Source: a virus
Direction: 5' to 3' (one strand)
Virus record (IMG/VR): IMGVR_UViG_3300029264_000324
Location: 1 to 20,112 of that record
Length of the DNA stretch: 20,112 nt
Position 1 is the first letter of the stretch; each line of letters opens with the position of its first letter. A program made the position numbers and the translations under genes. Positions 1-6,277 of the stretch are shown here, one piece after another. Under the pieces are notes generated by a model. That model searched no databases, was not told the DNA's origin, and was given only the letters and a program-made list of their open reading frames with translations.

Positions 1-2
1 CG

Positions 3-50
3 TCCAAATTGAGCGCCTTGTTATTTGGCGCTGGAGGAATAAATGAATAA
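3..50 (+). CDS. Possible 3' end of an upstream gene (partial)
   Basis: Two reading frames are open from the window edge. One reads SKLSALLFGAGGINE and stops at 48-50. The other reads VQIERLVIWRWRNK and stops at 44-46, which would give an ATGA overlap with the next start. I cannot tell which, if either, is the real gene end. A short overlap with the next gene would suit the packed early region of a Mu-like phage. No function can be given. Confidence 0.25.
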   Translation, partial: SKLSALLFGAGGINE

Positions 51-207
51 CGAACTACTCATAAAAATGGGGGCGACTGAGGCATGGGATGCCGTGCAGA
101 AAGCGTATGGACTGCTGTATGGGCCAGAAGCGCCGACAGATAAAGATAAACAGGATGCTGAGAAACTACTGAAAAAAGCAAACGAATGGCTTTCAGCGCT
201 CAAATAA
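43..207 (+). CDS. Small early-region phage protein, function unknown
   Basis: This is a 54-residue acidic/basic helical protein starting MNNELLIKMGATEAW and ending NEWLSALK. The start is supported by a strong ribosome site (TGGAGG at 32-37) five bases before the ATG. It lies 81 bases before the GemA-like gene, so it belongs to the early or middle phage operon. The composition (many Lys, Glu, Ala, Asp; no Cys; no hydrophobic stretch) predicts a soluble helical protein. I do not recognise a family. Confidence 0.7.
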   Translation: MNNELLIKMGATEAWDAVQKAYGLLYGPEAPTDKDKQDAEKLLKKANEWLSALK

Positions 208-288
208 CGCCGGAGTCGCGCGTCGAGGTACGAGATCGCCGCGCACCCGTGTGTTATTGATCGATCATCAAAAAAACAGGTTAAAAAA

Positions 289-705
289 ATGGCTAATTTA
301 AAAGCTCAAATACACATCGCTAAAACCCAGCTCGGCATGGACGACGACACGTACCGCGCTGTATTAAAATCCGCGACGGGCAAAACCAGTTGTGCGGACA
401 TGGGCGTGATTGATTTAAATAAAGCGCTGCAGGCGTTTAAAGATCGTGGTTTTAAATCTAAGCCACCGAAAAAGAAGCCGTCTAAAACCACCGCCACGCT
501 CACGGATAAATTAATCACGCAGTGGCGCGCGATGGGCGACGAGGGTATTGTGCGTGACGCGTCTGACGCTGCGCTGCGCAGTTATGTTGATCGACAAACC
601 GCTGGCAGATTTAAAGCACCACAGTTTTGCGACAACTATACGACTATAAAATTAATTGAGTCACTCAAGCAGTGGCAAAAGCGCGTTAAAAAGTCGAACG
701 TTTAA
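289..705 (+). CDS. gemA: GemA/gp16-like regulatory protein (DUF1018)
   Basis: This 138-residue protein matches the Mu GemA/gp16 family. The N-terminal block carries the typical KAQIHIAKTQLGMDDDTYR pattern (residues 5-23), followed by a TGKTS turn and a region ending in DRGFKSK. A lysine-rich linker (about 56-66) separates this from a C-terminal helical domain that ends KQWQKRVKK. In Mu, GemA affects expression of host genes and DNA supercoiling. The upstream ribosome site is weak (CAGG and an A-rich stretch). The Mor-like gene follows 11 bases later, the same pairing as gp16-gp17 in Mu. The family call is firm; the exact role here is inferred. Confidence 0.88.
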   Translation: MANLKAQIHIAKTQLGMDDDTYRAVLKSATGKTSCADMGVIDLNKALQAFKDRGFKSKPPKKKPSKTTATLTDKLITQWRAMGDEGIVRDASDAALRSYVDRQTAGRFKAPQFCDNYTTIKLIESLKQWQKRVKKSNV

Positions 706-716
706 CCGGAGGCCGT

Positions 717-1067
717 ATGTCTACACAAACCAAGTTCATGCGTGACGCGCCAGAGATGTTGATGGATCTCTACGATCACACGTCAGCCGCTGCACGCAAA
801 GCCGGACTGTCTGACGACGCGGCGGACAAACTCGCAATAGACGTCGTTGATCAGTTGGGCGAAACGTGGGCAGGCCAGCAGCTTTACTTCGGCAAGGGTT
901 GCATCATGCGCCTGCGCAAACGCGATTTAGATATCTATAACGAGTTCGACGGCAAAAACCACGCGGAGCTAGCCGCAAAATATAAAGTGAGCACAGTTTG
1001 GATTTACTCGATCATTCGCACAGTTAAGAAACAAATACACGCAGACGCTCAACAGCCGCTGTTGTGA
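717..1067 (+). CDS. mor: Mor/C family transcription activator
   Basis: This 116-residue protein belongs to the Mor/C family of Mu, dimeric DNA-binding activators that recruit host RNA polymerase to the middle and late promoters. The conserved beta-strand dimerisation block is seen as GQQLYFGKG (residues 53-61). The helix-turn-helix is at about 79-105 (GKNHAELAAKYKVSTVWIY). A strong ribosome site (GGAGG, 708-712) precedes the ATG. The gene sits directly before a 218-base non-coding gap and then the head operon. Only one Mor/C-type gene is visible, so this protein may activate the late genes itself rather than through a separate C protein. That role is inference. Confidence 0.9.
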   Translation: MSTQTKFMRDAPEMLMDLYDHTSAAARKAGLSDDAADKLAIDVVDQLGETWAGQQLYFGKGCIMRLRKRDLDIYNEFDGKNHAELAAKYKVSTVWIYSIIRTVKKQIHADAQQPLL

Positions 1068-1128
1068 TCGTTTTTAACGACCCGCTATATTGGCCCACGT
1101 TTTTAGTGTTAGGCATGTTTTGACGCCG

Positions 1129-1142
1129 TTTGACGCGTCAAA
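1129..1142. promoter_or_regulatory. 14-bp perfect palindrome, candidate activator site
   Basis: TTTGACGCGTCAAA is a perfect palindrome. A third copy of the half-site (TTTTGACGC, 1118-1126) lies about one helical turn upstream in direct orientation. This places three half-sites on one DNA face. The position, between the Mor-like gene and the head operon and upstream of a candidate -10 at 1173-1178, fits a binding site for the dimeric Mor-like activator or another regulator. No binding data; the assignment is inference. Confidence 0.5.
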
Positions 1143-1148
1143 GAGGTA

Positions 1149-1178
1149 TTTAAAAAGTAGCTGGCGCAGTGTTATTGT
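1149..1178 (+). promoter_or_regulatory. Candidate late promoter for the head operon
   Basis: An extended -10 element TGTTATTGT (1170-1178) is preceded at 18 bases by a weak -35 like TTTAAA (1149-1154). The palindrome at 1129-1142 would lie roughly 43-56 bases before the start site, about where Mor/C proteins bind in Mu. A poor -35 is expected for activator-dependent Mu promoters. A second possible arrangement uses an imperfect dyad, TTAA-N6-TTAA at 1210-1223, with a start site near 1256. Neither can be proven from sequence. Confidence 0.35.
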
Positions 1179-1255
1179 GAATCAACAACCAACCCCCCCG
1201 CAAAAACTCTTAAACTCCTTTAAAAGACCCCACCCGCGAACCACCGCATAGTGAT

Positions 1256-1277
1256 CTCACGTTATCTATTTCGTGAG
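1256..1277 (+). promoter_or_regulatory. Inverted repeat just before the protease start
   Basis: CTCACG (1256-1261) and CGTGAG (1272-1277) form a perfect 6-bp inverted repeat with a 10-base loop, ending 8 bases before the ATG at 1286. The only ribosome-site-like bases (GTGAG) are in the 3' arm, so in mRNA the hairpin could limit initiation of the protease gene. It could also be a DNA-level operator. Confidence 0.4.
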
Positions 1278-1285
1278 TCGCATCC

Positions 1286-2287
1286 ATGCCAGGCACAACA
1301 CCCAGCATCCACATTTTCAAAGCCGGTACTCATACCAGCGTCGCGGGCGACACAATCTCGTTTAGCGAATCCGAAGTTACCGCATCTATTAATGCCTACG
1401 ATCCAGCGATCCACGAAGCCCCTCTCGTTATCGGTCACCCAACATTAGATGGCCCTGCGTACGGTTGGGTTAAATCATTAGCCGCCGATGCCGACGGCAT
1501 GGTGGCGATCCCGGATCAAGTCAATGCCGATTTTGCAGAGATGCATAAAAGCGGCGCGTTTAAAAAAGTGTCCGCATCATTTTACCCCCCGACCTCCGCG
1601 AATAACCCTGTGCCCGGCGTTTGGTATTTACGTCACGTCGGTTTTTTGGGCGCGATGCCTCCAGCCATTAAAGGGCTGCGTAACCCCGAGTTCGCCGAGG
1701 GCGATGATTACATCACCGTTGAATTTTCCGAAGGTTTGCCTGCTGTCGACGAGCCTGCAACACCTATTACCGAAGAACCCCCAGCCACTCAAACCGAGGA
1801 CACCACCGTGACCGAAGCAGAAGCCGCAGCGTTAGCTGCAAAAAACAAACAGCTCGAAGCGGATTTGCTAGCCGAGAAAACCGCTCGCGCTAAAGACGCC
1901 GCGGACCAGCGCGCAAAAGAAAACGTTGCATTCGCTGAAAAGCTAGCAACAGAAACCCGCATCGGCAAAGACGAAGCGCCGTTAATCGCTGCCGTATTAA
2001 CCACGCTCGAAAACGCCGCCGCAGCAACGCCCGTGAATTTTGGCGAAGGTGATGCTGCAAAACCCTTGCACAAAGCGTTTGCAGATTCGTTGCAAGCGCA
2101 GCCCACCCGCGTGGAATTTGCAGAAATCGTCACCAAAGAAAAAGGTGCGGAAGCGGACGCCGACGATTCGGTGCAATACGCCGAAGGCACTTCGGAAGAA
2201 TCCATCGCCCTGGATAAAAAAATTCGCGCGCACATGAAAGCGCATTCTGTTGATTACACCACCGCCGCGCACGCGGTCGCTAAATAA
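1286..2287 (+). CDS. Mu I-like prohead protease / scaffold protein
   Basis: The 333-residue product resembles the Mu I protein, which processes the prohead and whose C-terminal part acts as scaffold. The protease domain covers roughly residues 1-140 and contains the blocks LVIGHPTLDGPAYGWV (about 48-62) and FKKVSASFYPP (about 92-102). His51 and Ser96/Ser98 are candidate catalytic residues, not proven. Residues about 175-230 are an Ala/Glu/Lys-rich coiled coil (EAAALAAKNKQLEADLLAEK), typical of scaffolds. The ribosome site is weak and lies in a hairpin arm. The capsid gene follows 11 bases later. An in-frame internal start at 1808 probably makes the scaffold alone. Confidence 0.88.
   Translation: MPGTTPSIHIFKAGTHTSVAGDTISFSESEVTASINAYDPAIHEAPLVIGHPTLDGPAYGWVKSLAADADGMVAIPDQVNADFAEMHKSGAFKKVSASFYPPTSANNPVPGVWYLRHVGFLGAMPPAIKGLRNPEFAEGDDYITVEFSEGLPAVDEPATPITEEPPATQTEDTTVTEAEAAALAAKNKQLEADLLAEKTARAKDAADQRAKENVAFAEKLATETRIGKDEAPLIAAVLTTLENAAAATPVNFGEGDAAKPLHKAFADSLQAQPTRVEFAEIVTKEKGAEADADDSVQYAEGTSEESIALDKKIRAHMKAHSVDYTTAAHAVAK
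1808..2287 (+). CDS. Probable nested scaffold protein (Mu Z-like) from an internal start
   Basis: A GTG at 1808-1810 is in frame with the protease gene and is preceded at 7 bases by GAGGA (1796-1800), a better ribosome site than that of the full-length gene. Initiation here would give a 159-residue protein made of the coiled coil and the C-terminal region without the protease domain. In Mu, scaffold Z is made in just this way from inside gene I, and lambda Nu3 from inside gene C. The site lies precisely at the protease/coiled-coil boundary, which supports a real start. Usage is inferred. Confidence 0.6.
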   Translation: MTEAEAAALAAKNKQLEADLLAEKTARAKDAADQRAKENVAFAEKLATETRIGKDEAPLIAAVLTTLENAAAATPVNFGEGDAAKPLHKAFADSLQAQPTRVEFAEIVTKEKGAEADADDSVQYAEGTSEESIALDKKIRAHMKAHSVDYTTAAHAVAK

Positions 2288-2298
2288 GGGGACAGTTT

Positions 2299-3222
2299 AT
2301 GGGACGTTTATCCAACCTCCGTGTTGTTGATCCGGTACTCACGCAACTAGCGATGGGCTACAGCAACAATGCGATGATCAGCGAGGCGTTATTCCCGCTG
2401 GCGGAAGTCGAAAAAGAAGGCGGCAAGATTCCAAAGTTTGGAATGGAGCACTTCAAAATTTACAACACGCTACGAGCATTGCGTGCAAAGTCAAACCGTA
2501 TTCAGCCTGAAGATATCGGCAGTATCGACATCATTCTGGATGAACACGATTTGGAATATCCGATCGATTACCGCGAAGACGCCGAGTCAATGTTCCCTGT
2601 CCGCGCGCACGCGACCAAAGTTGTGACTGAAGCGATTCAGTTACGACGTGAAAAAGCATGTGCCGATTTAGCTCAAAACCCGGCTAATTTCGCTACAGGT
2701 AATAAAATCACGCTGTCTGGTACCAGCCAGTTTACTGACAGCTCGTCTGACCCAGAAGGAGTAATCGACACGGGCAAGTCGGCTATTCGCTCAAAAATTG
2801 CGAAAGACCCTAACACGATGACGATGGGCCATGACGTGTGGCGTGTACTTAAGCGTCACCCGAAGATGCGTGAGCTGCTACCCAACATCACCAAACGTTT
2901 GATTTCGATCAAAGACCTGCAGGATATTTTTGAAATCGAAAATATCATTATCGGCAGCGCTGTAATGGCTGGCGACGACGGAGTGATTGAAGACATCTGG
3001 AAGGACAACATCAACTTGGCATACGTGCCCTCGGCGTCAAACACGCCGCGCAGCATGTACGAGCCATCGTTTGGTTACACGTTGCGTAAGCGCGGCGGCC
3101 TGGTGATGGATTCGCGCACAGAAGACGGCAAAGTCGAACTGATTCGTCAGACTGACAATTACCGTCCGTATTTGCTCGGTGCAGACGCTGGTTACCTAAT
3201 CAGCAACACCAACGCAGATTAA
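2299..3222 (+). CDS. Major capsid protein
   Basis: This 307-residue protein follows the scaffold gene, has a strong ribosome site (AAGGGGA), and has the features of the HK97-fold capsid proteins found in many siphophages and prophages. The start resembles the family pattern DPVLTQLAMGY, then ALFPLAEVEKEGGKIPKFG, with the conserved acidic D-to-R region LDEHDLEYPIDYREDAE near residue 75-92. It forms the icosahedral shell. The C-terminus reads YRPYLLGADAGYLI, matching the usual final beta strand. Family assignment is from overall pattern and position; the precise Pfam family was not checked. Confidence 0.85.
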   Translation: MGRLSNLRVVDPVLTQLAMGYSNNAMISEALFPLAEVEKEGGKIPKFGMEHFKIYNTLRALRAKSNRIQPEDIGSIDIILDEHDLEYPIDYREDAESMFPVRAHATKVVTEAIQLRREKACADLAQNPANFATGNKITLSGTSQFTDSSSDPEGVIDTGKSAIRSKIAKDPNTMTMGHDVWRVLKRHPKMRELLPNITKRLISIKDLQDIFEIENIIIGSAVMAGDDGVIEDIWKDNINLAYVPSASNTPRSMYEPSFGYTLRKRGGLVMDSRTEDGKVELIRQTDNYRPYLLGADAGYLISNTNAD

Positions 3223-3231
3223 GGGGGATTT

Positions 3232-3708
3232 ATGGCAGCTCGTAAACCAACCCCAAAAGCAGCGGCTGAACAAGCCGCTGCAACTCCGCCACCGGCTGCG
3301 GTAGTCGTTGATAAAGACGCAACCGACGCTGATGTAAAAGCCGCCCAGGAACAGGCCGAAGCCGACGCCAAAGCCGCTGAAGAATTAGCGGCCAAGGAAA
3401 AAGCCCAAGCCGATGCTAAGGCCGCTGAAGAATTAGCGGCCAAGGAACAAGCCGAAGCCGACGCCAAGGCCGCTGAAGAATTAGCGGCCAAGGAACAAGC
3501 CGAAGCCGACGCCAAGGCCGCTGAAGAATTAGCGGCTAAGGAGCAAGCCAAGGCCGCTGAACTTGAGCCGCTCGAATACGTTGTCAATTCCCCCGTCAAT
3601 CACGACGGCGAATCTTACAGCGTTGGTGACTACATCTATTTAACTGCTAAACAAGCCGCGCGTTTGGTCGCAAACGGCACCATTAGCATGACCGGAGAAT
3701 CCGCATGA
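3232..3708 (+). CDS. Ala/Glu/Lys tandem-repeat protein with C-terminal DUF7210-like domain
   Basis: The 158-residue product has three parts. Residues 1-40 are Ala/Pro-rich. Residues about 41-110 are nearly four copies of a 16-residue unit DAKAAEELAAKEQAEA, predicted as one long charged helix or coiled coil. Residues about 111-158 form a small domain (VNHDGESYSVGDYIYLTAKQ then ARLVANGTI) resembling the DUF7210 type, also seen in the 57-aa protein at 4998-5171. A good ribosome site (AGGGGGA, 3222-3228) precedes the ATG. It lies between the capsid and decoration genes, so it probably works on the head or head-tail joint. The role is unknown. Confidence 0.75.
   Translation: MAARKPTPKAAAEQAAATPPPAAVVVDKDATDADVKAAQEQAEADAKAAEELAAKEKAQADAKAAEELAAKEQAEADAKAAEELAAKEQAEADAKAAEELAAKEQAKAAELEPLEYVVNSPVNHDGESYSVGDYIYLTAKQAARLVANGTISMTGESA
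3364..3549 (+). repeat. 48-bp tandem repeat, about 3.9 copies, inside a coding gene
   Basis: Units start at 3364, 3412, 3460 and 3508. The second and third copies differ only at a few third-codon positions, while the first has two amino-acid changes (KEKAQA for KEQAEA). The last copy ends early and runs into AKAAELEP. The near identity at DNA level implies recent expansion by slippage or unequal crossing over, so copy number, and thus helix length, may vary between related phages. Confidence 0.9.
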
Positions 3709-4037
3709 AAACTCACATGCCTTTATTAGTAATGTCGATCACCGCCGCCTCGGCCATCGGCCAGCGCCGTTTTGTTGGCCTCGACGGCGACCTGTGCGGC
3801 GCGGGTGACAAAGCCCTCGGCGTAACGGAATACGCCGTTGATGCCGCTGATCAGGCCTCGGTTAACGCCAATGGCGTAATTCTGATCGAAGCCGCTGCCG
3901 CGATTGCCGTGGGTGCCGAAGTTGAGTCCGACGCCGCTGGCAAAGCGATCACGCTGAGCGCAGGTGTCAGCAACGGCTACGCGCTGGATGCTGCTACGGC
4001 AGACGGCGACGTCATCCGTATTGTGCGCGGTATTTAA
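3705..4037 (+). CDS. Capsid decoration (cement)-like protein, DUF2190 type
   Basis: This 110-residue protein overlaps the previous gene by ATGA (3705-3708), implying translational coupling. The sequence shows the DUF2190/cement pattern: RRFVGLDGDLCGAGDKALGV, then a run of short beta segments with VILIEAAAAIAVGAEVESD. Proteins of this family bind the outside of capsids and stabilise them. Length is in the usual 100-120 residue range. Confidence rests on pattern and on position after the capsid gene. Confidence 0.72.
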   Translation: MKTHMPLLVMSITAASAIGQRRFVGLDGDLCGAGDKALGVTEYAVDAADQASVNANGVILIEAAAAIAVGAEVESDAAGKAITLSAGVSNGYALDAATADGDVIRIVRGI

Positions 4038-4040
4038 CCC

Positions 4041-4541
4041 GTGGCCGCGTATGCAACAGTCGCTGAGTTAGCCCGCGTCGCGGTCAACGGCTGGGACGAA
4101 CTCGCCCAGTTTTCGACCCGCAATCCGCAGGTGACCGGCGACATGTTGCAGGCGGTGTACAACGACGAAACGCTCGACGATTTGTCGCTGAATATCGACG
4201 CGGCTGACGGGCTTGCAGAGCTAACAGACACGCTCGAAAACGTGTCTCGTTATGCCGACACGTATTTAAACCAACGCTATCGGGAATTAGTGCCGTTAGC
4301 GCCGGAGCATTATCAAAACACCGGCCTCGGTTACGCCGTGGCCGTGATTGCGCTGGGTCGACTGTACGGCATCAGACAAGACGAAGACATGCGCAAAGCG
4401 ATTAAAGCGCAGGAGGATTACCTGCGCGATTTAGCGTCGGGCAAAGCCTCGCTGGATTACACCCAGCCATCCACGCCAGAGCCGAGCGGTCGTATGACCG
4501 TGGTGGCTAAACCATCGGCATTTGATTGGGGCGGCTATTGA
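4041..4541 (+). CDS. Mu gp36-like head-tail connector protein (DUF1320)
   Basis: The start is GTG at 4041, three bases after the preceding stop; no better start exists and translation is probably coupled. The 166-residue product begins AAYATVAELARVAVNG and contains LENVSRYADTYLNQRYRELVPL and LGRLYGIRQDEDMRKAIKAQEDYLRDLASGK, the pattern of Mu gp36 (DUF1320), thought to sit at the head-tail interface. Its stop overlaps the next start by one base (TGATG), matching the gp36-gp37 order of Mu. Confidence 0.85.
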   Translation: MAAYATVAELARVAVNGWDELAQFSTRNPQVTGDMLQAVYNDETLDDLSLNIDAADGLAELTDTLENVSRYADTYLNQRYRELVPLAPEHYQNTGLGYAVAVIALGRLYGIRQDEDMRKAIKAQEDYLRDLASGKASLDYTQPSTPEPSGRMTVVAKPSAFDWGGY

Positions 4542-4984
4542 TGTTTACCGATATCGAAAGCGCCTTAGTTGAGCGATTAAAAACGCGGCTTAAAGCCATG
4601 ATGCCCGATGTGCATGTACTCACCGCTTCGGAGTTATCCGAAGTCGATGAAGCGCGCCAACCAACGCCTGCGGTGCACGTTATTTATAACGGCTATCGCA
4701 CGTTGCCAAACGCCCGTACCGACGGCAAGGCGGTTCAAGTATCGCAAACGTGGCTAACCGTGATCGCTGTTAGCAATGTGCGCAAACGCGGCAGCGGCGA
4801 AGCGGCACGAGAAGACGCCGTCGCGCTGTGTGAACAAGTAGCCGGTTGTTTGATGGGGTATTGGCCGCAATCGGCAGCCAGCCCGCTACGGCTAACCAAC
4901 GCACCGCGCAGCGGCGCAAGCAACGGATTTACATACGTGCCGCTGGCGTTTGCCGTGGACACAGTTTTAAAAGCAGCCAACTAA
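4541..4984 (+). CDS. Mu gp37-like protein (DUF1834)
   Basis: I chose the ATG at 4541, which overlaps the gp36-like stop, over the upstream TTG at 4526. The 147-residue product begins MFTDIESALVERLKTRLKAM and has the block PAVHVIYNGYR, followed by beta strands and a helix (EDAVALCEQVAGCLMGYW), as in the Mu gp37/DUF1834 family. These are tail-completion or head-tail joining proteins. It lies directly before a DUF7210-like gene and the tail tube gene. Confidence 0.82.
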   Translation: MFTDIESALVERLKTRLKAMMPDVHVLTASELSEVDEARQPTPAVHVIYNGYRTLPNARTDGKAVQVSQTWLTVIAVSNVRKRGSGEAAREDAVALCEQVAGCLMGYWPQSAASPLRLTNAPRSGASNGFTYVPLAFAVDTVLKAAN

Positions 4985-4997
4985 CCACGAGGTATTT

Positions 4998-5171
4998 ATG
5001 GCATCTACAAAAACGATCGACGTCACACTGGCGAAGGCACACACCCACGCGGGTAAAGACTACGCCGCTGGCGACAAAATTAACGTCCGCGAAGCAACCG
5101 CGTCGTGGTTAAAAAAAGCCGGTGTTGTTGCGGATAACGCGCCCACCACTAAACCCGTGAAAGGAGCATAG
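4998..5171 (+). CDS. Small DUF7210-like protein (position of Mu gp38)
   Basis: The 57-residue product reads from MASTKTIDVTLAKAHTHAGK through DYAAGDKINVREATASWLKK to a short tail. The pattern beta strand, HxGKxYxxGD, then a final helix with a hydrophobic end is typical of small DUF7210-like phage proteins and resembles the C-terminal domain of the protein at 3232-3708. The start has a ribosome site (CGAGG, 4988-4992). The stop is two bases before the tail tube start, and the tube's ribosome site lies inside this gene. Function unknown. Confidence 0.75.
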   Translation: MASTKTIDVTLAKAHTHAGKDYAAGDKINVREATASWLKKAGVVADNAPTTKPVKGA

Positions 5172-5173
5172 TC

Positions 5174-5950
5174 ATGGCCGAACGCGTAGCAGTTTATAAA
5201 CCCTATCTGGGCAGCGGCAAAGTCTGGTTGCGTGATCAATCGCTGCCAAACGGCCCGTCGTATCATATCGGTAACGTGTCAGTACTCACACTGACCGTGG
5301 ATGAAAACGTTATCGAGCAAGCCGATTTTACGTCGCCGGGCGGCGGTACTCACGCCGAAGTGCGTCGCATCAACTCTGTGACGGCGGCAATCACGATGCA
5401 CGACCTTAACGCCGATAACCTCGCGTTAGCGACAAAAGGCTCTAACACCGCCGTTGCTGCAGGCACGATTACCGACGAAGCCGGTACGGCGCATAAAGGC
5501 GCGCTAATTCGCCTAGCGAAGCCCAGTCCGACGACCGTTGTCGTGACTAGCTCGGATGGCAATACGACCTACACCGAAGGCACAGATTACGACGTAGTTG
5601 GTGCCGGTATTGTGATCGCGACCACCGGGGCGATTGCCACCGCGATTGACGCGCTAGGCACGCCATCGGATGGCTTACCCTTGCTCATTAGCTACGCATA
5701 TGGCGCGTACAACGAAGTAGAAGCACTGACCCAAGGCAACACGAACTGGGCGCTCACGTTCGACGGCGTGAACGAAGCAGATAGCGATAGCCCGCAAGTC
5801 GTTGATTTGCACAAGGTCAACTTGGGTGCGGCCAGTGAGTTGTCTTTGATTGGTGACGCGCTGGGTACGATCAGCGTTGAGGGTAAGTGCCTGAAAGACA
5901 GCAGCCAAGGCGCGGGTAAGTCTGCGTACTACCGAGTGCAGCAAGCCTAA
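5174..5950 (+). CDS. Major tail tube protein
   Basis: This 258-residue beta-rich protein is in the place of a tail tube gene, three genes after gp36/gp37-like genes and upstream of the tape measure. It starts MAERVAVYKPYLGSGKVWL and includes VDENVIEQADFTSPGGGTHAEVRRINSVTAAI, the strand-turn-strand of siphophage tube proteins. An insertion at about residues 105-180 (TYTEGTDYDVVGAGIVIATT) looks like an added beta domain. The ribosome site AAGGAG (5161-5166) is inside the previous gene. No sheath gene precedes it, hence a non-contractile tail. Confidence 0.78.
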   Translation: MAERVAVYKPYLGSGKVWLRDQSLPNGPSYHIGNVSVLTLTVDENVIEQADFTSPGGGTHAEVRRINSVTAAITMHDLNADNLALATKGSNTAVAAGTITDEAGTAHKGALIRLAKPSPTTVVVTSSDGNTTYTEGTDYDVVGAGIVIATTGAIATAIDALGTPSDGLPLLISYAYGAYNEVEALTQGNTNWALTFDGVNEADSDSPQVVDLHKVNLGAASELSLIGDALGTISVEGKCLKDSSQGAGKSAYYRVQQA

Positions 5951-5981
5951 AACACGGATGACATCTCAAGGAAGAGACCCA

Positions 5982-6015
5982 TTAAAAAAGGCGGCCATTT
6001 AGCCGCCTTTTTTAA
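5982..6015. terminator. Bidirectional rho-independent terminator
   Basis: A perfect GGCGGC/GCCGCC stem (5990-5995 and 6002-6007) with a six-base loop is flanked by six A's on the left and six T's on the right, so it terminates transcription from both strands. It closes the tail tube gene on the plus strand and the small membrane protein gene on the minus strand. Confidence 0.92.
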
Positions 6016-6025
6016 AGAGATTTTT

Positions 6026-6277
6026 TTAACGTCTGCCGAATAGCAGACCAAGCAGCCGGATAACGATGGCGGCGATAAAAGCAACTATAGCGATACCGAC
6101 CGAAAAGATAACGATGAACCCGAAGATCATTTGAAACACTTTGCCGGGGTCAAAACTATAAATGGCGGCGGAGATGAAAAACGCTATTACACCAACAATG
6201 ATCGCTAAAAACACCATCGCTTCTTTGAACTGCGATTTAAAACTGCGCTTCTCTTTATCAGAATGAGTCATATCCAT
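6026..6277 (-). CDS. Small two-helix membrane protein, moron-like
   Basis: On the minus strand, an 83-residue protein starts MDMTHSDKEKRSFKSQ. It has a charged N-terminus and then two strongly hydrophobic segments at about residues 20-40 (AMVFLAIIVGVIAFFISAA) and 48-75 (MIFGFIVIFSVGIAIVAFIA onward), ending LLGLLFGRR. The ATG at 6277 is favoured because GAGG lies nine bases before it; MTHS at 6271 is the alternative. It is convergent with the tail tube gene, shares the bidirectional terminator, and its ribosome site and promoter must lie inside the start of the tape measure gene. Single inverted genes with their own terminator are typical of morons, often superinfection-exclusion factors. That role is inference. 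Confidence 0.75.
   Translation of the reverse strand: MDMTHSDKEKRSFKSQFKEAMVFLAIIVGVIAFFISAAIYSFDPGKVFQMIFGFIVIFSVGIAIVAFIAAIVIRLLGLLFGRR

Noticed and set aside
12-32. Inverted repeat AGCGCC/GGCGCT at the window edge
   Set aside because: Only six pairs with a nine-base loop, inside probable coding sequence and without a T-run; not enough to call a function.
1789-2235. 148-codon minus-strand frame inside the protease/scaffold gene
   Set aside because: It is a Ser/Ala-rich mirror of the Ala/Glu/Lys coiled-coil coding sequence; the plus-strand frame has family matches.
3219-3599. 126-codon minus-strand frame with SAALASASACSLAANS repeats
   Set aside because: It is the antisense image of the 48-bp tandem repeat; the plus-strand frame has a good ribosome site and a recognisable C-terminal domain.
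5984-5990. A AAAAAAG run that might be a frameshift site for tail chaperones
   Set aside because: It is part of the terminator stem, and the only nearby plus-strand frame (from ATG near 5959) is 14 codons with no long second frame to shift into.
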